Part shown: piece by piece, positions 16,140-24,797 of the stretch
Layout: every line of letters starts with the position of its first letter
Numbering within the stretch: the stretch's first letter is position 1
From: Anaerolinea sp.
GTDB lineage: Bacteria > Chloroflexota > Anaerolineae > Aggregatilineales > Phototrophicaceae
DNA: 32,374 bases
Assembly: GCA_014879865.1 (NCBI GenBank)
Contig: JACSRG010000381.1
Coordinates: forward strand, 1 to 32,374
Reading direction: 5' to 3'
Program-made: the position numbers and the translations under genes
Notes under the pieces: generated by a model
What the model saw: the letters and a program-made list of their open reading frames with translations, nothing else
The model's database searches: none
What the model was told of the DNA's origin: nothing

Positions 16140-17543
16140 ATGCCATTACAAACAAGTGTCTTTCAAGTTATCCAGAGGCACGCGCTGATCCCCCCGAAAT
16201 CAACTGTCGTCGTCGGCGTGTCCGGCGGCGCGGATTCGCTGGCGCTGCTGCACGTCTTGAGCGCGCTGCGCGACAGGTTGGAGATGCGCCTTCACGCGGC
16301 GACACTGGATCACGGGCTGCGCGGTGACGCGGGCGCGGACGATGCGCGCTATGTCGAGTCGCTGTGCGCGCTGTGGAATGTCCCGTGTACACATGGGTTC
16401 GCCGACGTACCCACGTTGATGCGCGCTGGCAAACTCGGTGTGGAAGCGGCAGCGCGGCAGGCACGCTATGACTTCCTCGCGGAGATCGCACGCCAGCAAG
16501 GCGCGCGCATGGTCGCCACCGCACATCACGCCGACGATCAAGCCGAAACTGTGCTGCTGCATTTGCTGCGCGGAACGGGTTTGCGCGGCTTAAGCGGAAT
16601 GAGCATGAGCGCGCCGATGCCGGATCACCCCGGCGTCATGCTCGTTCGACCGCTGCTGACGGTCACACGGGCGGACATCGAAGCCTACTGCGCCGAACAC
16701 GGCATTCAGCCGCGTCATGACGCGACCAACGACGACCTCGACTATACGCGCAATCGCATCCGTGCCGAGGTACTGCCCATTCTGCGCCGGATCAACCCGC
16801 AAATCAGCCGGAGTCTGGTGCAGCTTGCCGACATTGCCGCCGAAGAAGACGCCTATCTTCAGGCGGAACTCGACGAGCTCATCGACGGATTCGTCTGGAA
16901 GCGTGGCGACCGTTTGACGATTCCGCGCGACGTGTTCGCCGGTGTGCCGGTTGCCCTCAAACGCCGTCTCCTGCTATGGGCGGCGGGGCAGTTGGACTCC
17001 GAGACGGGCTATGAGCATGTAATCTCGGCGCTGGACATCCTCGAAGATGGGGTACTAGGGACAATCGCGCTGCTGCCAAACGGCGTGCGCTTGCGGGTTG
17101 ATTACGACGAGATCGTCATCGAGCCGCAAGATGCGCCCATCCCGCCGGAGACTCCCCAGATCGCCGAAGCCTTCGACGTGGCTGTCCCCGGTCAGACTCG
17201 GCTCGGAGGCGGATGGGTGCTGAAGGTGTCGAACGCAGCGGTCGAGTCCGCGCACGCGCGCCTTGCTATTCCGCCGCTGGCAGCAGTTCGGCTGCGTCCG
17301 CGCAAGCGGGGTGATCGGTTTACGCCATTGGGACTCGGCGGGCATACGCAGAAGCTGTCCGAGTGGATGGTCGATCACAAAGTGCCGCGCGCCCTGCGCG
17401 ATACGCTTCCGCTGCTGACGGTAGATGGCGAAATCGCCGCGATTGTGTGGGGCGAACAGTGGACAATCAGCGAACGATTCGCGGTAAAATTGGACAGTAC
17501 ATTCATCACATATTATGTAATCGAAAAAATTCATGAAATTTAG
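16140..17543 (+). CDS. tilS: tRNA(Ile)-lysidine synthase
   Basis: TilS attaches lysine to C34 of the CAU-anticodon tRNA-Ile, changing its decoding to AUA. It is ATP-dependent and cytoplasmic. The 467-residue protein has the N-terminal PP-loop SGGADS (28-33) and the ATPase-domain motifs ATLDHGLR and ATAHHADDQAETVLL. The TRNRIR segment (about 200-205) follows. The C-terminal TilS domain reads RLRPRKRGDRFTPLGLGGHTQKLSEWMVDHKVP. It is divergent from mreB with 76 bases between the starts. The Shine-Dalgarno sequence is weak (GGGTGA). Confidence 0.95.
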   Translation: MPLQTSVFQVIQRHALIPPKSTVVVGVSGGADSLALLHVLSALRDRLEMRLHAATLDHGLRGDAGADDARYVESLCALWNVPCTHGFADVPTLMRAGKLGVEAAARQARYDFLAEIARQQGARMVATAHHADDQAETVLLHLLRGTGLRGLSGMSMSAPMPDHPGVMLVRPLLTVTRADIEAYCAEHGIQPRHDATNDDLDYTRNRIRAEVLPILRRINPQISRSLVQLADIAAEEDAYLQAELDELIDGFVWKRGDRLTIPRDVFAGVPVALKRRLLLWAAGQLDSETGYEHVISALDILEDGVLGTIALLPNGVRLRVDYDEIVIEPQDAPIPPETPQIAEAFDVAVPGQTRLGGGWVLKVSNAAVESAHARLAIPPLAAVRLRPRKRGDRFTPLGLGGHTQKLSEWMVDHKVPRALRDTLPLLTVDGEIAAIVWGEQWTISERFAVKLDSTFITYYVIEKIHEI

Positions 17544-17603
17544 GATAAAAAGGGTAAGTGACATGCTATTGGAAGTTGCAAATTCGCGCTGATATAGCTA
17601 TCC

Positions 17604-17631
17604 TTGAGAAAGCATAAAATTCATGTATGAA
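17604..17631 (+). promoter_or_regulatory. Candidate promoter for the response regulator/GH3 pair
   Basis: In the 112-base, AT-richer gap after tilS, a -35 TTGAGA (17604-17609) and a -10 TATGAA (17626-17631) are 16 bases apart. They would start transcription about 18 bases before the ATG at 17656. The match is moderate. Confidence 0.35.
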
Positions 17632-17655
17632 CCATAAACACTAGGCTGGCAGTGT

Positions 17656-18513
17656 ATGACTGAGAATGGCATGGATTCTGCAAGTGTGCTGGTCGTTGAT
17701 GACGAGGCAGCCATTCGGTATTCCGTAAGCAAAACGCTTCAGCGGTTAGGCTACAGCGTCCGCGAAGCCTCGAACGGTGAGGATGCGCTCGACATTATCC
17801 GGGGTGAGACCTTTGATGTGGTGCTCACCGATATTCGTATGCCTCCGGGGCTGGATGGCGTGGAATTAGTCCGACGCATCAAGGACACCGACCCCGACAC
17901 GATTGTCATTCTAATGACGGCGTATCCAAGCCTCAACACCGCCGTCGAGGCGCTGCGGTTGGGGGCGCATGACTACCTGATCAAGCCAAGCTCCAGCCAA
18001 GACATCCGCGCGAGTGTGCAGCGTGGCATCGAACGCGCGCATAACTTGAAGCGCCGTCGCGCTTTGCTGGATGCAATCCGCAGCAATGTGCATGAGCTGA
18101 GCCGTGCTGCCGAGGAAACGGTCGTGGCAATTCGCGAGGGCGGCGGAGGCGATGAGCGCCAGATACTTCCCGACGCGGCGGGCGAAGTTGCCATCGGCAG
18201 TGTCATGACGCTGGGTCCCCTAACGATCTATCCCGGTCGCTATGAAATCTCGGTAGACAATCACCGGATCGATTTGACGCCGACCGAGTTCGATCTGCTG
18301 CTGTATCTGGCGGCGCATCGTGGACGGGTCGTGTCGTGCCATGAACTGGTGCGCGAAGTGCGCGGCTATGCGGTCGATGAAGCCGAAGCCCGCGAAGTGA
18401 TCCGCCCGCACGTGAGCAATCTCCGGCGTAAGCTGAAGGGGGCAGGACAGGACGAGGATTTGATCGTCAACGTGCGCGGCATTGGTTACCGGTTGAGTGA
18501 ACAGGTTGATTAG
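17656..18513 (+). CDS. Response regulator, receiver plus OmpR-type winged helix
   Basis: The 285-residue protein has an N-terminal receiver with acidic residues D15/D16, phosphoacceptor D59 in VVLTDIRMPPG, T88 and K110. A linker of about 70 residues (125-195) with a basic helix (AHNLKRRRALL) and a Gly-rich stretch (EGGGGDE) follows. The C-terminal winged-helix domain carries LTPTEFDLLLYLAAHRGRVVS and VSNLRRKLK, the signature of the Trans_reg_C (OmpR/PhoB) family. The receiver is closer in appearance to NtrC-type receivers (LMTAYPSLNTAVEALRLGAHDYL) than to OmpR ones, and the linker is unusually long. No histidine kinase gene is adjacent. The next gene begins at the very next base, so this is its most obvious partner or target. 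Confidence 0.9.
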   Translation: MTENGMDSASVLVVDDEAAIRYSVSKTLQRLGYSVREASNGEDALDIIRGETFDVVLTDIRMPPGLDGVELVRRIKDTDPDTIVILMTAYPSLNTAVEALRLGAHDYLIKPSSSQDIRASVQRGIERAHNLKRRRALLDAIRSNVHELSRAAEETVVAIREGGGGDERQILPDAAGEVAIGSVMTLGPLTIYPGRYEISVDNHRIDLTPTEFDLLLYLAAHRGRVVSCHELVREVRGYAVDEAEAREVIRPHVSNLRRKLKGAGQDEDLIVNVRGIGYRLSEQVD

Positions 18514-20169
18514 TTGAAACGACGATTGGTCGGCGTTTTATTCAGCGTGCTTATTGTGGGGGCAACGGCGGTTCGAGCGCAGTTGCCCCTAATTGATCAG
18601 CTTACCCTAGCGCAAAAAGTCGCGCAGATGTTCATGGTCACGCTGCACGGCAGCATCTTGACCGAGGAAGGCGCGGCATTCCTCCGGCAGTATCAGCCGG
18701 GATTGGTCGTGCTGTTCACGTCGAACGCCGGGACTCCTGATGCGGTCACGCGGCTGACCAACAGCTACCAGCAGACCATGAGCGATGTGGGCGGGATTCC
18801 GCTGCTGATCGCGGTCGATCAGGAGGGCGGTGTTGTGACCCGCCTGCCGGACGGCTTCACGATGTTCCCCACGCCCCTGCTGATCACGGCGGCAGGTACG
18901 GACATGGCATACGCTGCCGGACGCGCGACGGCGGAAGAACTCGCCGCCGTCGGCATCAACATGAACCTTGCGCCGGTCGCCGACCTTGAAACCAACCCTG
19001 ACAACCCCATCATCACGCGCCGCTCGTTCGGGAGCGATCCGCAGATCGTCGGCGAAACGATCAGCGCTTACATTGAGGGATCGCAGTCGTTGAACGTGCT
19101 GGCGACCGCCAAGCATTTCCCCGGACACGGCGAAACATCCGAGGATTCGCACGGTACGCTCCCCCGGCTTGATCTATCACGCGAACGCCTTGAAACGGTC
19201 GAGCTTGTGCCGTTCCAGCACGCGGTCGATGCCGGAGTCGCGGCGGTGATGGTCGCACACATCGACTATGACGCGCTGGACTCGACACCCGGTTTGCCCG
19301 CGTCGCTCTCACCGGAGATCGTCACGGGGCTGCTGCGTGAGCAAATGGGCTTCGATGGACTGATCCTCACCGACGCGATGGACATGAACGCCGTTGATCT
19401 ATACTACAACCTCTATGATGCGCTGGTGATGGCAGTCAATGCGGGCGTCGATGTGCTCTCGATGGGACCGGGGATCGGACTGCCAGTGGTCGAAGCGGGA
19501 ATTCAGCGGATCGTCGCCGAGGTCGAGGCGGGCAATATCCCCGAAAGCCGCATCGACGAGTCGGTCGAGCGCATCCTTGCCGCTAAAGAGCGTTTCGGCG
19601 TGATGAACTGGCAGCCGCTTGACCCGGCAGCCGTAGACGAACGCATGAACATCGCGGCGCACGCCGAGGTCTTCAACCAGTTGTACAGCGCGGGGGCGAC
19701 GGTGGCATATGACCGGAATAACCTCATCCCGGTACAGCCAGATCGCAGCGTCGCGGTGATTTTCTTGGCGACGCGCTACCAAATCCAACAAGAATGCGTA
19801 TTGTACCGGGATGATATTCGCTGGGTCGGCGTGGCAGACAACCCGACGGCGGAGCAGATCGGCTGGGCGGTCGGTGCGGCGGCGCAGTCGGACGTGGTGA
19901 TCGTCTGGACACAGGATGCGATTCGCAACCTCGAACAGCAGGCACTCGTCAACGCGCTGCCGCCGGAAAAAACGATTGCGGTCGCCCTGTGGTCGCCGTA
20001 TGATTGGCAGACTTTTCCTCAAATTGCCGGGTACGCGCTGACCTACACACCGGCGCGTCCGGCGGTTCCGGCGGCGTGTGCGGTCTTGTTCGGGGCGCAG
20101 CCCGCAACCGGACGGTTGGCGATCACGCTTGCGCCGGAACTGCCTGCCGGAAGTCACGACGAGTCGTAG
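18514..20169 (+). CDS. Secreted glycoside hydrolase family 3, NagZ-like beta-N-acetylhexosaminidase
   Basis: This GH3 enzyme is expected to release N-acetylglucosamine from peptidoglycan-derived or related glycans. The 551 residues start with a signal peptide (MKRRLVGVLF, hydrophobic to about 20, cleavage around VRA-QLP). A (beta/alpha)8 domain follows, with the NagZ-type motif KHFPGHG (200-206) and catalytic dyad D211-S-H213. The nucleophile Asp287 lies in LILTDAMDMN. A C-terminal alpha/beta domain (about 390-530) is present, as in two-domain NagZ forms. The start is TTG immediately after the regulator's TAG, with AGG about eight bases upstream, so translation is probably coupled. A cytoplasmic recycling role as in E. 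coli NagZ is unlikely given the export signal; wall turnover outside the membrane fits better. Confidence 0.88.
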   Translation: MKRRLVGVLFSVLIVGATAVRAQLPLIDQLTLAQKVAQMFMVTLHGSILTEEGAAFLRQYQPGLVVLFTSNAGTPDAVTRLTNSYQQTMSDVGGIPLLIAVDQEGGVVTRLPDGFTMFPTPLLITAAGTDMAYAAGRATAEELAAVGINMNLAPVADLETNPDNPIITRRSFGSDPQIVGETISAYIEGSQSLNVLATAKHFPGHGETSEDSHGTLPRLDLSRERLETVELVPFQHAVDAGVAAVMVAHIDYDALDSTPGLPASLSPEIVTGLLREQMGFDGLILTDAMDMNAVDLYYNLYDALVMAVNAGVDVLSMGPGIGLPVVEAGIQRIVAEVEAGNIPESRIDESVERILAAKERFGVMNWQPLDPAAVDERMNIAAHAEVFNQLYSAGATVAYDRNNLIPVQPDRSVAVIFLATRYQIQQECVLYRDDIRWVGVADNPTAEQIGWAVGAAAQSDVVIVWTQDAIRNLEQQALVNALPPEKTIAVALWSPYDWQTFPQIAGYALTYTPARPAVPAACAVLFGAQPATGRLAITLAPELPAGSHDES

Positions 20170-20217
20170 CGCCGATCCGTCCAGAATGAGGTATGATCGC
20201 AGCGTGGGGCGTGCCGG

Positions 20218-20237
20218 GTTCCGCGTGAGCGCGGAAC
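20218..20237. other. Perfect hairpin in the gap between GH3 and the Clp-like gene
   Basis: GTTCCGCG (20218-20225) pairs with CGCGGAAC (20230-20237) around a TGAG loop. It lies in the 141-base gap between the genes. There is no T tract, so it may be a Rho-type 3' structure or a leader hairpin of the downstream gene. No convincing promoter or Shine-Dalgarno is visible before the ATG at 20311; AGGA lies 11 bases upstream of it. Confidence 0.45.
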
Positions 20238-20310
20238 GCACCTTGTCCGCAGTCCCGTTTCACGCTAACTTTTATTCGCGTAGATCAATGACTACAGGAT
20301 TTGCCTACTC

Positions 20311-22551
20311 ATGGGAACGCTCAACCCCGATCTCTTGTCTAAAGACCTGACAGAGGTCATGAATGACGCCGTTGCGCTGAAAGATCAGTACAAGAAGACC
20401 GTCATCATGCCGGAACTGATCCTCTTGGCGCTCCTGCGCCGCAAAGAGACGGCGGCGGCGCGCCTCCTAGACACGTTCAAGAGCGGGCGCGGTGCTGACC
20501 TCGACAAGCTGGATCGGCAGACCGTCCTCGCCGTCGAGAGCCGCCGTGATCAAAACGGCAATCTCGACTTTTTGGCGAAGGGCAACCGCTCTGTACCGCT
20601 CTCCAAGCAATCCATCATCTTGACGGATGATGCCCTCAGCCTCGCCAACTCACAGGATCAGGTGCGCGTCGATACTGACCATATGCTGGCAGTCATGGCG
20701 GAAAGTACCATCAGCACCAGCGGTCTGCTGCGCCAGTACGGGATCACGCCGAAGGCGATTGCCGACGTGCTGTCCGATACCTCGCAGATCATTCGCATGG
20801 ATGGAACGACGAAGGATCACGTCGCGGCGTCGAAAACGGGCAAGCTGCGGGCGGTCTTCTTCCGCGAAAACCTGCTTCGTGACCTGAACAACATCCTGTC
20901 GCAGGCGGTCAATCGCCATGTGATCCTGATTGGACCCGATGGTGTTGGCAAGCGCACACTGGCGTACAGCCTCGCGCTGCTGATGTCCGAAGGGAAAGGT
21001 CCTAAGAACCTCAAAAGTCTCGTGCAGGTCGATGAGACCGCGCTGCTCGACAGCGACCAGAAGGCGATCCGCGCCGGGTTGAGTCAAGCGGCGGGCGGGA
21101 TTCTGTTCATCCCGCACATTCACCGCTTCTTCGGCGGTCCCATCAAGGCGGAATTCGCCAAAGCGACCCCGATGATCCAGAAGGCGTTTTTGAATAACGA
21201 TCCGGTCATCATCGGCACGACGACCGAAGCTGAATACTCGCAGCGCCTCGCGGGGATGAATGCCATCACCGAGCATACGCAGCTTTTGCGCGTACCAGAG
21301 CCGAGCGTCGAAGAGACCATCGAGATGCTGCGGGTGATGAAACCGCACATCGAGTCGGATTACGCGCTCACGGTGGCGGACGAATCGCTGATGCTGGCGG
21401 CGCGGCTGTCCAAGCGCTACATGACCGCTAACCCGCAGCCGCGCAGCGCCGAACAACTGCTGCACCGTGCGGCGGCGATGGTGGTCATGAGCCGCAATCA
21501 GGTCAGCGTCCCCGGCAAGCCGGAAGACGCCGACTCGACACTGGACGCGGAAGATGTCACGCTGGCAGCCAGCCAGATGACCGGCGTTCCGGTCAACAAG
21601 CTGGGGCAGGATGAGCGCGTGCGCTACGCCAGCATGGTCGAACACATCAAGGAGCGCCTGATCGGTCAGGATCAAGCCGTGCTGTCGGTCAGCCGCGCGA
21701 TTAAGACGGCGCGCGTCGGCTTGAAGGACGCCAAGCGTCCGATTGGTGCATTCCTCTTCCTCGGTCCGACGGGTGTCGGCAAGACGGAACTGGCGCGTGC
21801 GCTGGCGGAATTCATGTTCGGCAGCGAAGACGCCATGCTGCCGCTCGATATGTCCGAATTCAAAGACGAGAGCAGCCTCAACCGCTTGATCGGGTCGCCG
21901 AGCGGCTACGTAGACAGCGAGGCGGGCGGTCAGCTAACCGAGCGTGTGCGCCAGCAGCCCTACATCATCGTGCTGTTTGACGAGGTCGAAAAAGCGCATC
22001 CGCGCGTGCTCGATATTCTGCTCCAGATGATCGAAGAGGGGCGTTTGACCGATGGACGCGGCAATGCCACCTACTTCAGCGAGACGGTCATCATCCTGAC
22101 GAGCAATCTCGGCTCGGAACACCTCGCCGTGACGGTGATCGACGACGATGTGCGCGAGTCGGTGATGGATGAAGTGCGGACGTTCTTCCGCCCTGAATTC
22201 CTCAACCGCTTGGATGAAATCATTATGTTCAACGCGCTGTCGGACGAAGACCTGTACGACATCCTCAAGCTGCTGCTGAAGAAGGAAACCAAGCTCGGCG
22301 AAGAACGCGGCTTGAAGCTGGAGTTCACCGAGGCGTCGATGCGCTGGATGCTCGATCAAAATGACGAACCGGAATTCGGCGCGCGCCCGCTGCGGCGTAT
22401 CATTCGCCGCTCGGTGCGCGAACCACTGGCGGACTTCCTGCTGCGCGCAAACCCGCCCGCCGGGACGCTGGTGCGGATCGACGCCAATGATGAGGGTTTA
22501 AATTTCGCCGCTACGGTGGATGGCAAAGAAATCAAGGTTGCAGCGGAATAA
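20311..22551 (+). CDS. Clp/Hsp100 AAA+ ATPase with degenerate first nucleotide-binding domain
   Basis: The 746-residue protein has a Clp-N-like helical region (about 5-160), two AAA+ domains and a D2-small domain. The second domain (about 450-740) is intact: Walker A GPTGVGKT (485-492), Walker B FDE (556-558), sensor-1 TSN (597-599), a finger Arg in EFLNRLDE (633) and sensor-2 GAR (690-692). The first domain is altered at both key sites. Walker A is GPDGVGKR (208-215), with Arg replacing Thr/Ser, and the Walker B position reads ILFIPHIH (264-271), with Pro-His replacing Asp-Glu. There is no ClpB-type middle coiled coil. The IG[FL] ClpP-binding loop is also absent from the D2 region. It is therefore likely a ClpP-independent remodelling factor using only D2. 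It is followed 19 bases later by the phosphohexomutase gene. Confidence 0.9.
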   Translation: MGTLNPDLLSKDLTEVMNDAVALKDQYKKTVIMPELILLALLRRKETAAARLLDTFKSGRGADLDKLDRQTVLAVESRRDQNGNLDFLAKGNRSVPLSKQSIILTDDALSLANSQDQVRVDTDHMLAVMAESTISTSGLLRQYGITPKAIADVLSDTSQIIRMDGTTKDHVAASKTGKLRAVFFRENLLRDLNNILSQAVNRHVILIGPDGVGKRTLAYSLALLMSEGKGPKNLKSLVQVDETALLDSDQKAIRAGLSQAAGGILFIPHIHRFFGGPIKAEFAKATPMIQKAFLNNDPVIIGTTTEAEYSQRLAGMNAITEHTQLLRVPEPSVEETIEMLRVMKPHIESDYALTVADESLMLAARLSKRYMTANPQPRSAEQLLHRAAAMVVMSRNQVSVPGKPEDADSTLDAEDVTLAASQMTGVPVNKLGQDERVRYASMVEHIKERLIGQDQAVLSVSRAIKTARVGLKDAKRPIGAFLFLGPTGVGKTELARALAEFMFGSEDAMLPLDMSEFKDESSLNRLIGSPSGYVDSEAGGQLTERVRQQPYIIVLFDEVEKAHPRVLDILLQMIEEGRLTDGRGNATYFSETVIILTSNLGSEHLAVTVIDDDVRESVMDEVRTFFRPEFLNRLDEIIMFNALSDEDLYDILKLLLKKETKLGEERGLKLEFTEASMRWMLDQNDEPEFGARPLRRIIRRSVREPLADFLLRANPPAGTLVRIDANDEGLNFAATVDGKEIKVAAE

Positions 22552-22570
22552 TCTTACGGGAGGATAGGGT

Positions 22571-23989
22571 ATGGCGCAGGTGGTGACAACGGTTTTTCGC
22601 AAGTATGACATCCGGGGGACGGTCGCGGGTGCGAATCCGCAGCTTACGCCCGACTTGGCACGGTATGTCGGCAAGGCGTTAGGGACATATCTGCCGAAGG
22701 AATTCCGCACGGAGCGCGTGTTTGTTGGGCAGGACAACCGCATGTCGTCCGAACCGCTCCGGCTCGCGCTGATGGACGGCTTGACCTCGACCGGCATGAA
22801 TGTCACCGACATCGGGCAGGTACTCACGCCGACCGTGTACTTCGCTTCCGCCAGCTATGGCGAGCGGGGCGCGGGCGTCATGATCACGGGCAGCCACCTT
22901 GATACCAGTTATAACGGCATCAAGATGGCGTATGGGTCGCTGGCACTGGCAGATCAGCAGATTCAAGAACTGCTCAAAATCATTCAGGCGGACGCATTTG
23001 CGGCGGGTCAGGGAACGGTCGTTCAGGATTTCGACATGCTGCATAAGCACATGGAGGCAATCAAGACGAAGGTCAAGATCGCGCGTCCGCTCAACGTGGT
23101 CATGGATGCGGGCAACGGCTTGAGCGGCAGCGTCGTGCCGCAGGTGCTGCGCGACTTGGGCATCAACGTCACCTGTTTGTACTGTGAGCCGGATGGCACA
23201 TACCCGAACCACCTGCCGAACCCGGAAGACCCCGAAATGACCAAAGACCTTGAGGCGAAGGTCGTCGAAGTCGGCGCGGATCTCGGTCTGGCGTTCGACG
23301 GCGACTCGGATCGCTGCGGGTTCATCGACAATCACGGGCATCATATCGCGGCGGATCGGCTGCTGGCGCTGCTGGCGCGTGACCTGCTCAACCGTCAGCC
23401 CGGCGCGCCGATTGTCTTCGACGTCAAGGCGTCGCAGGCGCTGCCGGACGAAATCCGCAAATATGGCGGCGTCCCGGTGATGTGGAAATCGGGACACAGC
23501 CTGATGAAACTGAAGATGCGCGAAGTCGGGTCACCGTTGGGCGGTGAGGTCAGCGGGCACCTCTTCATCGGCGAAAACTACTACGGTTTCGACGATGCGC
23601 CGCTGGTCGCGCTCAAAACGCTCGAAATCATCTCGAACAGCAGCAAGACCATCGGCGAATTGTTCGAGGAAATCCCCAAGCTGGTCGCCACGCCGGAAGT
23701 CATCATGTCCACGCCGGACGCGCTCAAGTTCCAGATTATCGACGAAATCCGCGAGGCATTGGACAAGGATTTTGAGGTGGTCACGGTGGATGGCGCGCGC
23801 GCGATCTTCGATCAGGGGTGGGGCTTAGTCCGCGCCAGCAACACGCAGCCCGCGATCACCATGCGCTTCGAGGCATACACGGCGCAGAAGTTGGTCGAGT
23901 ACATGCTGCGCTTCAAGGCGCTGGTCGATCAGCATCCCGAAGTGGACTCCGGCAAGCTCCAAGATCAGATCACGGCGTTCAGCAGCTAG
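22571..23989 (+). CDS. Alpha-D-phosphohexomutase (phosphomannomutase/phosphoglucomutase)
   Basis: Enzymes of this family interconvert hexose 6- and 1-phosphates through a phosphoserine, feeding nucleotide-sugar synthesis. The 472 residues show the four domains. The catalytic loop is ITGSHLDTSYNGIK with Ser108, the metal site is DGDSDR (243-248), the sugar-specificity loop is GGEVSGH, and the phosphate-binding loop is RASNTQPA. The residues after the catalytic Ser-His are Leu-Asp instead of the near-invariant Asn-Pro, which is unusual. The GEVSGH loop fits PMM/PGM-type rather than glucosamine mutase specificity. A strong GGGAGG site precedes the ATG. It follows the Clp-like gene by 19 bases and precedes the methyltransferase by 7, so the three are cotranscribed. 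Confidence 0.92.
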   Translation: MAQVVTTVFRKYDIRGTVAGANPQLTPDLARYVGKALGTYLPKEFRTERVFVGQDNRMSSEPLRLALMDGLTSTGMNVTDIGQVLTPTVYFASASYGERGAGVMITGSHLDTSYNGIKMAYGSLALADQQIQELLKIIQADAFAAGQGTVVQDFDMLHKHMEAIKTKVKIARPLNVVMDAGNGLSGSVVPQVLRDLGINVTCLYCEPDGTYPNHLPNPEDPEMTKDLEAKVVEVGADLGLAFDGDSDRCGFIDNHGHHIAADRLLALLARDLLNRQPGAPIVFDVKASQALPDEIRKYGGVPVMWKSGHSLMKLKMREVGSPLGGEVSGHLFIGENYYGFDDAPLVALKTLEIISNSSKTIGELFEEIPKLVATPEVIMSTPDALKFQIIDEIREALDKDFEVVTVDGARAIFDQGWGLVRASNTQPAITMRFEAYTAQKLVEYMLRFKALVDQHPEVDSGKLQDQITAFSS

Positions 23990-23996
23990 AGGAACA

Positions 23997-24698
23997 ATGA
24001 CCGACTTTCACCACATCTACGCGGAAGAAGCGGCTGCCTACGATGCGATGGTTGCCTGCGAGGATTATCAGGGCAACCTGTGGACGACGCTGCACGCGCT
24101 GTGTCCGCTCGATGGGCTGAATGTCGTCGAAATGGGGGCGGGTACGGGGCGCATTACCCTGTATGCCGCTCCCCTCGTGGATCGGATCATGGCATTCGAT
24201 CTATCACCCAAGATGCTTGCTATTGCTCAAGAGAAACTGCGGGCAGGCGGCTTCGATCACGCGCTGACGATGGTTGCCGACAATGCCGCACTGCCGGTGA
24301 AAGCGCGCACCGCCGATGTCGTGATCGCCGGTTGGAGTCTGGGACATTCGTGCGGATGGTTCCCCGGCGAATGGCGCGACGTGGTCGGCGCAGCCTTGAG
24401 CGAGATGGAGCGGGTGTTGAAACCGGGCGGCAGCGTGATCATCATCGAGACGCTCGGAACGGGGACGTCAGCGCCGCAGCCGCCGACCGAAAATCTTGCC
24501 GCCTTCTACCGCCTGCTCGAATCCGTCTACGGTTTTCGACGCAGCGTCGTGCCGACCGACTATCGTTTCGAGTCGCCTGAAGCCGCTGCGGAACGCACGC
24601 GTTTCTTCTTTGGCAGTGAGTTAGCAGATCGACTCCTGAAAGACAAGCGCACTATCCTGCCCGAATGGACGGGCGTGTGGCATAAACAAATCCCCTGA
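23997..24698 (+). CDS. Class I SAM-dependent methyltransferase
   Basis: The 233-residue protein has the Rossmann-type methyltransferase core. Motif I is VVEMGAGTGRIT (43-54), the acidic residue after beta-2 is in MAFDLSP, and the motif II/III region is ADVVIAGWSLGH. The post-core motif is LKPGGSVIIIETLG. It resembles the Methyltransf_11/UbiE-like group; the substrate cannot be inferred. The C-terminal third is specific to this protein (about 165-233). The start, with GAGG four bases upstream, lies seven bases after the phosphohexomutase stop. Association with the mutase suggests a small operon, but functional linkage is not evident. Confidence 0.88.
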   Translation: MTDFHHIYAEEAAAYDAMVACEDYQGNLWTTLHALCPLDGLNVVEMGAGTGRITLYAAPLVDRIMAFDLSPKMLAIAQEKLRAGGFDHALTMVADNAALPVKARTADVVIAGWSLGHSCGWFPGEWRDVVGAALSEMERVLKPGGSVIIIETLGTGTSAPQPPTENLAAFYRLLESVYGFRRSVVPTDYRFESPEAAAERTRFFFGSELADRLLKDKRTILPEWTGVWHKQIP

Positions 24699-24797
24699 CT
24701 TGCGCGTTTTTCCTGTGCGTCATACCATTAATTCATAAGCTGTGAATGACAATCGCATATTAACCGTCGCACATGGTTGCAGAACATGGAGGTCGCT

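Noticed and set aside
20650-21675. 341-codon minus-strand frame opposite the Clp-like gene
   Set aside because: It is a shadow frame with no motif; the plus-strand gene is a clear AAA+ protein.
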